Assembly (NCBI RefSeq): GCF_013248965.1
Contig: NZ_JABRVQ010000005.1
Span: forward strand, 1 to 64,000
Direction: 5' to 3'
Length of the DNA: 64,000 bases
From: Psychrobacter okhotskensis
GTDB lineage: Bacteria > Pseudomonadota > Gammaproteobacteria > Pseudomonadales > Moraxellaceae
Position numbers and translations under genes: made by a program. Shown piece by piece: positions 37,206 through 46,589 of the stretch (the stretch's first letter is position 1; each line of letters begins with the position of its first letter). The notes under the pieces are model-generated. The model was not told the DNA's origin. It saw nothing but the letters and a program-made list of their open reading frames with translations, and searched no databases.

Positions 37206-38567
37206 GTGAGCAACTCCATCAAACTAGCTATACTTGGTCTGGGCACCGTCGGAACGGGCGTGATCAACTTAATCAATGATAATTTAGATGAGCTAAAACG
37301 CCGTAGCGGACGCGATATTATTATTACCGAAGTCGGTACGCGCCGTCAGCGTGATGATATCGATCCTGATATTATGCAAAACAGTGATTTGATGGCCATT
37401 GCTGCCAGTGACAATGTCGATATCGTCATCGAAGTGATCGGGGGTACTACCCTCGCAAAAGACGTCATCATGCACGCCATCAAAAACGGCAAACATGTGG
37501 TGACAGCAAATAAAGCCTTATTGGCTGAGCACGGCAATGAGATTTTTGCTTTCGCTGAAGCCAATAATGTCCACGTCGCTTATGAAGCGGCGGTCGCAGG
37601 TGGTATTCCAATCATCAAAGTGATGCGTGAAGCATTGGCTGCTAATAAAATCAATTGGTTGGCGGGTATCATTAATGGTACTGGCAACTTTATCATGACC
37701 GAAATGCGCGATAAAGGTCGTCCGTTTGCAGACGTGCTGAGTGAGGCGCAAGAGCTGGGTTATGCCGAAGCAGATCCTACTTTTGATGTCGAAGGCATTG
37801 ATGCAGCGCACAAACTGGCCCTCCTCGCCTCGATTGCTTTTGGTATTCCGCTACAGTTTGATAAAGTCTACTGTGAAGGCATTACTGGTATCACCTTACA
37901 AGACGTCAACTATGCCGAAGAGCTTGGTTATCGTATCAAACACTTAGGCTTTGCGGTGCGCCGTGATAGCGGAGGCAGCAATGGCGACGATGCAGGTATT
38001 GAGCTACGCGTTCACCCCACACTGATTCCTCAAGATGCGCTACTAGCAAATGTGAATGGCGTAAAAAATGCGGTGTTGGTCAATTCGCACCCGCTTGGGC
38101 AGACGCTATATTGTGGTGATGGCGCTGGCGCTGGTGCTACGGCGTCTGCAGTAATGGCAGATGTGATGGACTTGGTTCGGGTGTTGGGCAGCAAGGACAA
38201 CGACGATCAAAGCAACAGTAATCAAAACAACCACGGCCACCATGTGCCGCACTTAGCTTTTATTCCTGAACAACTATCAGATACGCCTATCTTGCGTGCT
38301 GAGCAGATGATCACGGGCTATTATTTACGCGTTCATGCTTTTGACAATCCTGGCGTATTGGCTGATATCACTCGTATACTTAGCGATGCCGGTATCAACA
38401 TCGATGCTATCTTACAAAAGCCTGCCCATAAGCTGGGTCAAGTACCCGTCATTATCTTGACGCTACCAGTGGTCGAGAGTCAGATGAATCTGGCCATTGA
38501 AAAAATTGAAAAGCTAAATACCATTACCGATAAAGTGGTTCGCATTCGTTTGGATGAGCTTGCTTAA
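37206..38567 (+). CDS. hom: Homoserine dehydrogenase
   Basis: 453 aa. NAD(P)-binding GLGTVGTGV at 11-19, catalytic-domain motifs NGTGNFIMTEM and EADPTFDVEGIDAAHKLALLASIAFG with the catalytic Lys, and a C-terminal ACT domain (about 375-450: VHAFDNPGVLADITRILSDAGINIDAI) for feedback control by threonine. Reduces aspartate semialdehyde to homoserine for Thr and Met synthesis. GTG start at 37206 with GAGGA upstream. An Asn/Ser/His-rich insert (about 337-350) precedes the ACT domain. thrC is not adjacent, unlike in Pseudomonas. Confidence 0.96.
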   Translation: MSNSIKLAILGLGTVGTGVINLINDNLDELKRRSGRDIIITEVGTRRQRDDIDPDIMQNSDLMAIAASDNVDIVIEVIGGTTLAKDVIMHAIKNGKHVVTANKALLAEHGNEIFAFAEANNVHVAYEAAVAGGIPIIKVMREALAANKINWLAGIINGTGNFIMTEMRDKGRPFADVLSEAQELGYAEADPTFDVEGIDAAHKLALLASIAFGIPLQFDKVYCEGITGITLQDVNYAEELGYRIKHLGFAVRRDSGGSNGDDAGIELRVHPTLIPQDALLANVNGVKNAVLVNSHPLGQTLYCGDGAGAGATASAVMADVMDLVRVLGSKDNDDQSNSNQNNHGHHVPHLAFIPEQLSDTPILRAEQMITGYYLRVHAFDNPGVLADITRILSDAGINIDAILQKPAHKLGQVPVIILTLPVVESQMNLAIEKIEKLNTITDKVVRIRLDELA

Positions 38568-38781
38568 GTTAGAAGCTTATCACTGGTTTTTAATAATGGC
38601 TGATTTTAGTCTTTTAAGACTTTGCTATAGATAATATTGTAGTCACATTCATGAGCCATTGTTTTAACCTTGAATAAAATCCAGCCGTACTTATATTATC
38701 GTTAACAGAAATGATTTTAGTCACGTTTTTTTGTTTAAACACACAGACTTTTATTAAAACGAATAAAAAGGAACAACAATA

Positions 38782-39963
38782 ATGTCAAATGATGCAATTG
38801 TAATTTTAAACGGCGCACGTACCCCAATGGGCGGCTTCCAAGGCGCTTTAAAAGACGTCAGTGCAACCGACCTAGGCGCAACAGCCATTAAAGCCGCTGT
38901 TGCTCGCTCTGGTGTTAGCGCGGACAAGATTGACGAAGTAATTATGGGCTGTATCTTAACAGCGGGTTTGGGTCAAGGCCCTGCGCGTCAAGCCATGCGT
39001 AAAGCTGGTCTATCTGATGCCACCGGTGCTGTCACTATCAATAAACTTTGTGGTTCAGGTCTAAAAGCTGTGATGCAAGCACATGACGGTATCAAAGCGG
39101 GCAGCTTCGATGTCGCAGTTGCGGGCGGCATGGAATCCATGACCAATGCTCCTTATATTATGCCAGGCGCACGTGGTGGCTATCGTATGGGCCATAAAGA
39201 AGTCAAGGATCATATGTTCCTAGACGGCTTAGAAGATGCTGAAACAGGTAAACTAATGGGTCAATTCGCCCAAGAAATGGCCATTGAAAAAGGCTATACC
39301 CGTGAGCAAATGGATAACTTTGCCATTGAGTCACTGAATCGCGCCCTCACTGCTATTAAAGACGATCATTTCAAAAATGAGATTGAACCCGTTACTTTTG
39401 AGACGCGTAAAGGCGAGCAAACCGTCGACACCGATGAACAGCCCGGTCTTGCCAATGCAGAGCGCATTCCTACGTTGCGCCCAGCCTTTGCTAAAGATGG
39501 TACGATTACCGCCGCCAATGCTAGCTCAATCTCAGATGGCGCTGCTGCTGTCGTAGTTATGAAAGAGTCGCAAGCAAAATCTGAAGGCCTTGATTATCAA
39601 GCACGTATCGTGGCAACGGCTTCGAACTCGCGTCATCCAAGCGAATTTACCATTGCACCCATTGGCGCAATCGAAAAAGTATTAGCCAGTGCAGGCTGGT
39701 CAGTTGCCGATGTTGATCTATGGGAAATCAATGAAGCCTTTGCGATGGTGACCATGGCTGCAATGGATGAGCTAAACATTGAGCATGCCAAAGTAAACAT
39801 TGAAGGCGGTGCTTGTGCCCTTGGCCATCCAGTTGGCTGCTCTGGCGCACGTATCCTAATTACCCTGATCAACTCTTTACAGCGTACTGGCGGTAAGAAA
39901 GGCGTTGCCACCCTATGTATCGGTGGCGGTGAAGCAGTAGCCGTGGCTATCGAACTGCCTTAA
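38782..39963 (+). CDS. Acetyl-CoA acetyltransferase (thiolase)
   Basis: 393 aa biosynthetic-type thiolase. Acyl-accepting Cys90 in NKLCGSGLKAV, His in GGACALGHPVGCSGAR and the second catalytic Cys in CIGGGEAVAV. Also NEAFAMVTMAAM. Condenses two acetyl-CoA to acetoacetyl-CoA or the reverse. Length and motifs fit AtoB/PhaA, but no phaB, phaC or acetoacetate genes lie next to it, so its pathway (PHB, fatty acid or mevalonate-like) is open. AAAAAGGAACAACAAT precedes the ATG. A terminator follows about 115 bp later. Confidence 0.95.
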   Translation: MSNDAIVILNGARTPMGGFQGALKDVSATDLGATAIKAAVARSGVSADKIDEVIMGCILTAGLGQGPARQAMRKAGLSDATGAVTINKLCGSGLKAVMQAHDGIKAGSFDVAVAGGMESMTNAPYIMPGARGGYRMGHKEVKDHMFLDGLEDAETGKLMGQFAQEMAIEKGYTREQMDNFAIESLNRALTAIKDDHFKNEIEPVTFETRKGEQTVDTDEQPGLANAERIPTLRPAFAKDGTITAANASSISDGAAAVVVMKESQAKSEGLDYQARIVATASNSRHPSEFTIAPIGAIEKVLASAGWSVADVDLWEINEAFAMVTMAAMDELNIEHAKVNIEGGACALGHPVGCSGARILITLINSLQRTGGKKGVATLCIGGGEAVAVAIELP

Positions 39964-40076
39964 TTATCGATTGGTAAAACTAAGCTTCATTACTTAAAAA
40001 AGAATTAGATTATTTAGAAGACAGTCAGGTTACTTAAAAGCAGACTGTAATTAAAATTCTAATACTTCGCTTTATA

Positions 40077-40110
40077 AAACCGCATTGCTTAGCGCTCTGC
40101 GGTTTTTTTA
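40077..40110 (+). terminator. Intrinsic terminator after the thiolase gene
   Basis: AAAACCGCA and TGCGGTTTTTTT pair around TTGCTTAGCGCTC: an 8-bp stem and a good U tract. Confidence 0.9.
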
Positions 40111-40434
40111 TACGTAACATTTCTTGAAAACGGATTGTGTTCTTTTCGGTAAGAAATCCTTAACTCAAATATATATATCTGTCGTTCCCTTTACAGCCTC
40201 TTACACGCAATTACTTCAAGCTCACACTTTGCTACCTTGCTTATATATCTCATCCGAAATCGTGATGTTAGGATAATTACAAGTTGATGTAGAGATTGCT
40301 TAACACAGCTTGTTACAGCACTTGATTTAGATAGAGCAATGAAATTTTCATAAAAATAACGAATCACTGTTTTATAACAATTTAGCTTTATAACAGAACC
40401 ATTAATCATTTACTCATATAGAAGGAAGATAATA
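40111..40434. promoter_or_regulatory. Leader region of the PRC/DUF2382 gene
   Basis: 324 bp, AT-rich, no coding frame. ATATAGAAGGAAGATAATA before the ATG at 40435 contains a good ribosome-binding site (GAAGGAAG). Confidence 0.5.
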
Positions 40435-41283
40435 ATGAGCCAACTAATTCGTTTAAAAGATATCCAAGCTACCCACCGTGATCTTATCGGTGACGATTAT
40501 TATGATCCAACGGGCAAAACAGCCTATGGCGTCAATGAAGAAAAAATCGGTAAAATTGACGGCGCGCTAGTAGAAGATACGACTGGTCGTATTCGCTACT
40601 TAATCGTCGATGCAGGCGGTTGGTTTAGCTCAAAAGAAGTATTGGTACCAGCAGGTTTAGCTCGTATCGTTGGTGATGACGTGTTCTTTGATAGTCTAAC
40701 GCAAGCGCAAGTAGAAGCAATGGACGTTTATGACCACGACTATCAGTATAGCTATAAAGAGCAGTACGAAAAAGATCGTCAATCGTTCGTTGCTGACAGC
40801 GTACCAACAGAAGAGCGTATGGAAATTGCTGAGCACAACTACGAAGCCCCAAACACGCTTGAGCTGCTAGAAGAGCGTCTGACCGTTAATAAAGATCGTA
40901 TCGTCGCCGGTTTAGTAAAAGTCGGTAAGCATGTCGTGACCGAAGAACGTAATGTAGATGTTGAACTAGAAGAAGAACATGCCAACATCGAGCGTACCAA
41001 TGTTGACCGCCCTACTGATCGTCATATCGGTGATGTGAATGGCAATGAAAGCATCGAAGTAGAGCTCTCAGCAGAACGTGCCCGCGTTGGTAAAGAAACC
41101 TACGTTTCTGAAGAAGTGAACGTTGGTAAAACAACTGAGCGTCATACTGAGACTATCGTAGAGACCATTCAGCGTGAAGAGCTAGATATTGATCGTGATG
41201 GTAATGTGGTTGATCGTGAAGGCAATATTGTCGACCGCGACGGTATCACTGCTGAAGATGTACGCCGCGCCCGTGGCATGTAA
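40435..41283 (+). CDS. PRC-barrel and DUF2382 stress-type protein
   Basis: 282 aa. The N-terminal PRC-barrel (about 25-95) includes GEEKIGKIDGALVEDTTG-like sequence and RYLIVDAGGWFSSKEVLVP. The C-terminal DUF2382 domain (about 140-265: LELLEERLTVNKDRIVAGLVKV, VDVELEEEHANIERTNVD, SEEVNVGKTTERHTETI) is strongly charged. Proteins of this layout (YsnF/AvaK-like) are associated with general stress and desiccation in other bacteria; no biochemical role is established. Ends in repeated DRDGN/DREGN units. A DUF2382-only paralogue lies 0.5 kb downstream. Confidence 0.88.
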   Translation: MSQLIRLKDIQATHRDLIGDDYYDPTGKTAYGVNEEKIGKIDGALVEDTTGRIRYLIVDAGGWFSSKEVLVPAGLARIVGDDVFFDSLTQAQVEAMDVYDHDYQYSYKEQYEKDRQSFVADSVPTEERMEIAEHNYEAPNTLELLEERLTVNKDRIVAGLVKVGKHVVTEERNVDVELEEEHANIERTNVDRPTDRHIGDVNGNESIEVELSAERARVGKETYVSEEVNVGKTTERHTETIVETIQREELDIDRDGNVVDREGNIVDRDGITAEDVRRARGM

Positions 41284-41395
41284 CTTGTGGCACACAATAT
41301 ACAAAAATGATCACTTGATGCTGAAAACTAGATTCATTAAGTAGATAAGCATTAAATGGCTGTTAATAGCAGCTAAATATGTCATTCAGTTCATA

Positions 41396-41428
41396 AAGAT
41401 CAGAGTTTCTCTCTGGTCTTTTTTTATG
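41396..41428 (+). terminator. Intrinsic terminator after the PRC/DUF2382 gene
   Basis: GATCAGAG-TTTCT-CTCTGGTC with one G-U pair, followed by TTTTTTT. Directly abuts the MITE copy at 41432. Confidence 0.85.
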
Positions 41429-41431
41429 CCA

Positions 41432-41601
41432 GTGCGTGTCATCATTTAGATCGTGAGGCTTAAAATGAGGAAAATTGCAGCCAAACAAGGAATGAATTGC
41501 CATAAATATGAACATATCGACAAGATTTCTGACGATGTTTGGCTAAATTTAGCCATTTTAAGACCATTAAATGTATCAATGTGCTAATTGATGACACACC
41601 C
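41432..41601. mobile_element. 170-bp MITE-like element, copy 3 (diverged, inverted)
   Basis: Left end GTGCGTGTCATCATTT and right end AATTGATGACACACCC, length exactly 170 bp as in the other two copies. Read on the minus strand it shares blocks such as GCCAAACATCGTCA and CCTTGTTTGGCTGCAATTT. TA follows the right end; the left flank is CA. Many substitutions show that it is older. It lies between the two DUF2382 genes. Confidence 0.75.
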
Positions 41602-41781
41602 TAACTCATATTTTTATAATTCAGCGTACTTTGTGGCGAGTTTTATAATGATGACAAGTTGTATAATCAAGTTAACAGTAATTGATAGCTCTGATGTTTT
41701 ATAATCATTAAGAAACCTTTAATGAAAAAGAAATCTTTAATAAAATATCTTTGGAATTTATTTAAAAATAAGGAAAATAAG

Positions 41782-42393
41782 ATGACAGCCAATAATAATA
41801 ATGAAACCCTAACAACCGATACCAATCCGCCTATTGCTGATCATAGTGCTGAAAACAAACTTCCTGCTCCTGAACATAATAGAGAGCCATTGGCTACCTT
41901 GAATCAAAAAGCCAATGGCGGGCGTTTAGAGTTACTGGAAGAACGTCCTGTCGTTAACAAAGAACGCTTGGATGTGGGTAAGGTCACGGTCACTAAGCAC
42001 TCTCGAACCAAGACGATACAAGTGCCAATTGAGTTGGTAGAAGAATATATCACTGTCCGCACCGACTATAATGATGCCGAAAGTCAGGATTTACTGTCAG
42101 GTAATTACGATGATAAGGACATACTGCGCCATGTTGAACCAGCGCTCGACAGCAAGGCGGTCGTGACTATCAATGGCAAGCAAGTTGAAATCGGTGATGC
42201 GCCCATCGAAATTATCTTATCGCGTCAAGTGGCGACCATCACTAAAGACACCTATGTCATTCAAGAAGTCGATGTCAACAAGAGTACGCACACCCATACT
42301 GACAATATCGAAGTCACACTTAAGCATGAAGAGCTAGACGTGACAGAGGAAGGGTTTTTGGAACATGAGCGCAGCCCTATTCAAAAGAAATAG
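41782..42393 (+). CDS. DUF2382 protein without PRC-barrel
   Basis: 203 aa from the ATG at 41782, preceded by AAGGAAAATAAG. The frame is open from an ATG at 41722, whose extra 20 residues are Lys-rich, and either start is possible. The body is a DUF2382 domain: RLELLEERPVVNKERLDVGKVTV, VPIELVEEYITVRTDY, ...IEIILSRQVATITKDTYVIQEVDVNKSTHTHTDNI. It aligns with the C-terminal half of the gene at 40435 and looks like a duplicate lacking the PRC domain. Acidic and hydrophilic, probably cytoplasmic. Confidence 0.82.
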   Translation: MTANNNNETLTTDTNPPIADHSAENKLPAPEHNREPLATLNQKANGGRLELLEERPVVNKERLDVGKVTVTKHSRTKTIQVPIELVEEYITVRTDYNDAESQDLLSGNYDDKDILRHVEPALDSKAVVTINGKQVEIGDAPIEIILSRQVATITKDTYVIQEVDVNKSTHTHTDNIEVTLKHEELDVTEEGFLEHERSPIQKK

Positions 42394-42425
42394 ACCGTTA
42401 ATAAAAAATTGATATCAGCAATACC

Positions 42426-42453
42426 GTCGCGTTTTTAGGATATTTTGACTATA
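42426..42453. repeat. 28-bp dispersed repeat, copy A
   Basis: GTCGCGTTTTTAGGATATTT followed by TGACTATA matches bases 43239-43266 at 26 of 28 positions. The two copies flank the MliC-like gene in the same orientation. Confidence 0.75.
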
Positions 42454-42472
42454 ACTCAAAAATCAGATATAA

Positions 42473-42499
42473 AAAAAGCAACGACAACGTTGCTTTTTT
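42473..42499. terminator. Bidirectional intrinsic terminator
   Basis: AAAAAGCAACG-ACAA-CGTTGCTTTTTT, an 11-bp perfect stem with A and U tracts, between the convergent DUF2382 and MliC-like genes. Confidence 0.95.
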
Positions 42500-42519
42500 C
42501 TTGATTGATTGCTTATTGA

Positions 42520-43053
42520 TTATGATGTTTTCTTACATTCATAAGTGTTCACATTAGCGGCATCTGCACCTGCTGTGCGCATCACGCCCGTTTCACGCGC
42601 TTCGTGTGCCACACGCCACTGCACAAAACCTTCTCCACCGTCCATAGCAGTCTTTGCTTCAAAAACTTCAGGATTGCTAGCGTCATTGGTTTTCATCAAG
42701 GTTGTTGTTCCTTGAGCAGTAGCAATGACCACTTGGTTATCGGTATCTTTATAAGTTGCTGCAACTTGTAACTCAGGAGCACACAGGTAGTTTATCTGCG
42801 TCACACCACCGTTCACCGAAGCAACAGTATCATCCTCTACCTCACTGGCTGACGCATCTTGTGGAGCGACTATCATATTATTGGGCTCGGCAGGTTCGGC
42901 AGACATAGGAACAGATTGCTCTTCGCTTATGTTGTCTTCTAGGCTCTGCTCAGGCTCTTGCTTTTGTTGACAGGCTCCAACCGTTAGAGCACCGGCCAAT
43001 AAACCTGTCATCACAACAGAGGTACGCAACTGTTTTAATAATTCTACATTCAT
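42520..43053 (-). CDS. Putative lipoprotein, MliC/lysozyme-inhibitor-like
   Basis: 177 aa from the ATG at 43053, which has GGGAGCG upstream (an ATG at 43083 lacks this). The signal peptide ends in the lipobox TVGAC, then comes a Glu/Pro/Ser-rich linker. The C-terminal ~95 residues (VTQINYLCAPELQVAATYKDT...VQWRVAHEARETG...YECKK) follow the MliC/PliC pattern: Y-C near the start, VxYxD, a W...EA segment and a last Cys that would form a disulfide. Such proteins inhibit c-type lysozyme in the periplasm or at the outer membrane. Similarity is by eye, so the family call is probable rather than certain. Confidence 0.65.
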   Translation of the reverse strand: MNVELLKQLRTSVVMTGLLAGALTVGACQQKQEPEQSLEDNISEEQSVPMSAEPAEPNNMIVAPQDASASEVEDDTVASVNGGVTQINYLCAPELQVAATYKDTDNQVVIATAQGTTTLMKTNDASNPEVFEAKTAMDGGEGFVQWRVAHEARETGVMRTAGADAANVNTYECKKTS

Positions 43054-43191
43054 AATACGCTCCCAAATAAATATGTTAAACACTATAGCGTGTCCATAAA
43101 TTCACGCCTATGCTGAATTTGTAAACAATCGCTACAAAGCCATTGCTTATTGTTTGAATAATTAACTGAATAGTCTTATCCACTTAGCAAG

Positions 43192-43266
43192 TATAGTCAA
43201 TGAAAAGTAATATCGAACCATCATGCACTGCTGCTATTGTCGCGTTTTTAGGAGATTGTGACTATA
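43192..43266. repeat. 75-bp inverted-repeat element, secA / mliC-like intergenic
   Basis: Bounded by TATAGTCA and TGACTATA, the termini being continued by further complementarity outside (AAG.../...CTT). Its right 28 bp is the copy B of the dispersed repeat at 42426. Non-coding. Probably a small transposable or REP-like element, with copy A a solo right end. Confidence 0.65.
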
Positions 43267-43281
43267 CTTTTCATAAGCTTT

Positions 43282-43315
43282 AAAAAAAGCCCCCATCTAT
43301 GTTAGATAAGGGCTT
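43282..43315 (-). terminator. Intrinsic terminator of secA
   Basis: On the minus strand AAGCCC..ATCTA-ACA-TAGAT..GGGCTTTTTTT forms an extended stem with one internal bulge and a U tract, about 60 bp after the secA stop. Confidence 0.9.
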
Positions 43316-43371
43316 GTTACGACCATTGAAAACGCTTTTAGGACGGCTTACTTATCCCTAATGGTAACGCT

Positions 43372-46188
43372 TTAGATTTTGCCGTGGCATTGCTTATATT
43401 TAAGTCCCGAACCACAAGGGCAAGGTGCGTTACGGCTGATATTCATACCAGCGTATGGATTTGGCTCATCACCGATTTTAAAGTTGCGATCCGCATTATT
43501 ACCAGCACCAATCGCAGCGCCTATCCCTGCCGCGCCGCTATTAGGGTTACGATTTTGTGGTTGCCCCTGCTCTGCTGCATTATTGTCCGCATTGCTATCT
43601 AAGTTGTCGATATCATCATGCTCGAATTGCATGCGCATATGAGCAGCATTCTCACGTTGCTGCGTTTCTAATGCCGCCAGCTCTTCTTTGGTCGGGATAT
43701 GGACACGTGATAAATCTTGTACCGTCTCTGACTTAATCGCCCCTAGCATCATTTGGAACAACTCAAACGATTCCCGCTTATATTCTTGCTCAGGGTTTTT
43801 TTGCGCATAACCACGCAGATGGATACCTTTGCGCAGCTGATCCATTTGCGTCAAATGTTCTTTCCAGTGCTTGTCTAGGCTTTGCAGCATAAAATGACGC
43901 TCAAGCTGAGCGGCATCTTTTTCACCCATTTGCTCACGGCGACCATGATAATGATCCAGTGCTGTCTGAATGATTTTGGCGCGTAGCCCTTCTTCATCTA
44001 GGCGGCGATCTTCATCTAGCCAATCATTAATCGGCATTGATATCTTAAACTCATCCTCAAGCTCATCTTCCAATCCATCAACATTCCATTGGTCATCGAT
44101 AGAACCTGGTGGGATAAATTGGCTAATCATGGCGTTATAGACTTCATGATGCATGATTTCGATGGCCTCTAATAGATCCATATCTGCGAGCAAATCATCG
44201 CGCTGAGCATAGATCACTTTACGCTGCTCATTGGCAACATCATCATATTTTAGAAGATTTTTACGGGCATCAAAATCGCGGCTCTCAACTTTACCTTGCG
44301 CGTTTTCGATCGATTTGGAGACCATTTTGTGCTCAATGGCTTCGTCTTCTTTGAGTCCCATGGCGCGCATCATATTGACAACGCGGTCACCGGCGAAGAT
44401 ACGCATCAAGTCATCTTCGAGCGATAAGAAGAAGCGCGACATACCAGGGTCACCTTGACGACCGGCACGACCACGTAGCTGGTTATCAATACGGCGTGAT
44501 TCATGGCGCTCAGAACCAATGATATGCAAACCACCAGCCGCAACGACTTGGTCATGTTTGACTTGCCATTCTGCCTTCAAGCGTTTCATCTCTTCTGGGC
44601 TGACCGAATCAATGTCTTCGATAAACGACTGCCAGTTACCACCAAGGATAATATCAGTACCACGACCGGCCATGTTGGTGGCGATGGTGACCGATTTTGG
44701 GCTACCAGCCTGCGCGATAATTTCGGCTTCACGCTCATGCTGCTTGGCATTTAGCACGTTATGCTTGACGCCTTCTTGATCCAGTAAGTACGACAATTCT
44801 TCGCTGGCTTCAATCGTCGCCGTACCAACCAATACTGGCGCACCTTTGGCTTGAATGTCTTTAATCTCGCGAATGATGCCTTTATATTTTCCTAACTTGG
44901 TCAAGAAAATCTGGTCATCCATATCGATACGCGCAATGGGCTCATGCGTTGGAATCACGATGACGTCTAGGTCATACGTTGATTTGAACTCTGCCGCTTC
45001 GGTATCAGCTGTACCGGTCATACCAGACAATTTGTCATAGAGACGGAAATAGTTCTGGAAAGTGGTGGTTGCCAGCGTTTGGTTCTCCGCTTGGATCTCG
45101 ACGTTTTCTTTGGCTTCGACCGCTTGATGCAGCCCTTCTGACCAACGACGACCTGGCATAGTACGACCAGTGTTTTCATCAACGATGACCACTTCGCCAT
45201 CATCGACAATATAATGGACGTTTTTGACAAAGACATGATGGGCACGAATGGCGGCTTGGACGTGTGCCAATAGCGGCAAACGGCTTGGGCTATATAAACT
45301 TTCGTTTTCGCCCAGCTCGCCCACTTCGATTAGGAAACGCTCAATTTTTTCATAGCCTTTTTCGCTAATCTCGATCTGACGGTTCTTTTCATCAATCCAA
45401 AAATCTTCTTCTTCGTTATTCTTATTGGCTTCTTCATCTTTTGAGCGAATAAGTACCGGAATAATGGTATTAATCAGCGCATACATACGCGATGAATCTT
45501 CGGCTTGACCCGAGATAATCAAGGGCGTACGCGCTTCATCAATCAAAATAGAGTCAATTTCATCAATAATACAAAAGTTTAATGAGCGCTGCTTTTTTTC
45601 GCCTAAACTAAACACCATGTTATCGCGTAGATAATCAAAGCCATATTCGTTATTGGTACCGTAGGTGATATCCGCTTGATAGGCGTCGATTTTTTCTTGA
45701 GGTGGTTGTTGTGAATAAATCACCCCAACCGTCATTCCCAAAAAGCCAAACAACGGACGGTTCAATTCCGCATCACGGGCGGCCAAATAATCGTTGACCG
45801 TGACCAGATGGACGCCTTTGCCACTGATAGCGTTGAGATACATCGCCAAGGTACCCATCAAGGTTTTACCTTCACCGGTTTTCATCTCAGCAATTTTGCC
45901 TTCGTGCAAGGTGAGACCACCGATCAGCTGCACATCGTAATGGCGCATGCCATTGACACGTAGCGATGCCTCGCGGCAAACCGCAAACGCTTCTGGTAAT
46001 AATGCATCTAAGCTTTCACCATTTTGGTGTCTTGCTTTAAACTCTTCGGTTTTTTGTTGTAATTGCTCATCAGACAGGGCTTGTATCGTCGCCTCATGTG
46101 CGTTGATCTTGCTGACCACTTTGCGCATGCGTTTTAATTCGCGGTCATTTTTGGTGCCAACCACACTGCCTATAATCTTTGATAACAT
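43372..46188 (-). CDS. secA: Preprotein translocase ATPase SecA
   Basis: 938 aa. NBD1 Walker [10 protein letters not shown] (about 102-110) with DEAD-type Walker [22 protein letters not shown]. The preprotein cross-linking domain follows (FLIEVGELG... to ...[29 protein letters not shown]), then NBD2 [15 protein letters not shown] and [12 protein letters not shown]. The helical wing/scaffold region comes next, and a C-terminal zinc-binding SEC-C motif [14 protein letters not shown] that contacts SecB and lipids. Drives Sec-dependent export, including the pilins and cytochromes found in this window. Divergent from mutS. Confidence 0.98.
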   Translation of the reverse strand: MLSKIIGSVVGTKNDRELKRMRKVVSKINAHEATIQALSDEQLQQKTEEFKARHQNGESLDALLPEAFAVCREASLRVNGMRHYDVQLIGGLTLHEGKIAEMKTGEGKTLMGTLAMYLNAISGKGVHLVTVNDYLAARDAELNRPLFGFLGMTVGVIYSQQPPQEKIDAYQADITYGTNNEYGFDYLRDNMVFSLGEKKQRSLNFCIIDEIDSILIDEARTPLIISGQAEDSSRMYALINTIIPVLIRSKDEEANKNNEEEDFWIDEKNRQIEISEKGYEKIERFLIEVGELGENESLYSPSRLPLLAHVQAAIRAHHVFVKNVHYIVDDGEVVIVDENTGRTMPGRRWSEGLHQAVEAKENVEIQAENQTLATTTFQNYFRLYDKLSGMTGTADTEAAEFKSTYDLDVIVIPTHEPIARIDMDDQIFLTKLGKYKGIIREIKDIQAKGAPVLVGTATIEASEELSYLLDQEGVKHNVLNAKQHEREAEIIAQAGSPKSVTIATNMAGRGTDIILGGNWQSFIEDIDSVSPEEMKRLKAEWQVKHDQVVAAGGLHIIGSERHESRRIDNQLRGRAGRQGDPGMSRFFLSLEDDLMRIFAGDRVVNMMRAMGLKEDEAIEHKMVSKSIENAQGKVESRDFDARKNLLKYDDVANEQRKVIYAQRDDLLADMDLLEAIEIMHHEVYNAMISQFIPPGSIDDQWNVDGLEDELEDEFKISMPINDWLDEDRRLDEEGLRAKIIQTALDHYHGRREQMGEKDAAQLERHFMLQSLDKHWKEHLTQMDQLRKGIHLRGYAQKNPEQEYKRESFELFQMMLGAIKSETVQDLSRVHIPTKEELAALETQQRENAAHMRMQFEHDDIDNLDSNADNNAAEQGQPQNRNPNSGAAGIGAAIGAGNNADRNFKIGDEPNPYAGMNISRNAPCPCGSGLKYKQCHGKI

Positions 46189-46589
46189 AATTTTTTGACC
46201 TATGGAAATATTCGATAATTAGTACGCATGACAGCGCTTTACTCGCTGCTTATTCATTATTTGGCTGATTACGGTTTCATTTGAGGCAGTCCAATAAACG
46301 ATTGCCTAATAACTTTATAATAAAATCTTGCCTAATGAAGTATCGCCCAATTAAGTGTGCCGTCATTATATATGGTTATGACGGCGATGGATACAAGGGC
46401 AATGAGTAGATATTTGCCGACGTAAAAACGTTGTAGGACGTGTTAAAATAGCGCTTATGGCTTTAAATTATTTAGCTTTTTAATCACCTCATTTAACGGC
46501 ATGATTTGCTCACTATCCTTAGCTATTTATTATTATAAAAACACTTATTTCGCCCACAGTAAACTCATAAGAACCAAAAGAGACTCTGC
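46189..46589. promoter_or_regulatory. Divergent secA-mutS intergenic region
   Basis: 401 bp, no coding frame, AT-rich. No SecM-like leader peptide gene precedes secA, in contrast to E. coli. AAGAACCAAAAGAGACTCTGC before the mutS ATG has a weak ribosome-binding site (AGAGA). Confidence 0.5.

Noticed and set aside
46189..46589. SecM-like arrest peptide before secA
   Set aside because: No short frame with a signal peptide or an arrest motif precedes secA on the minus strand.
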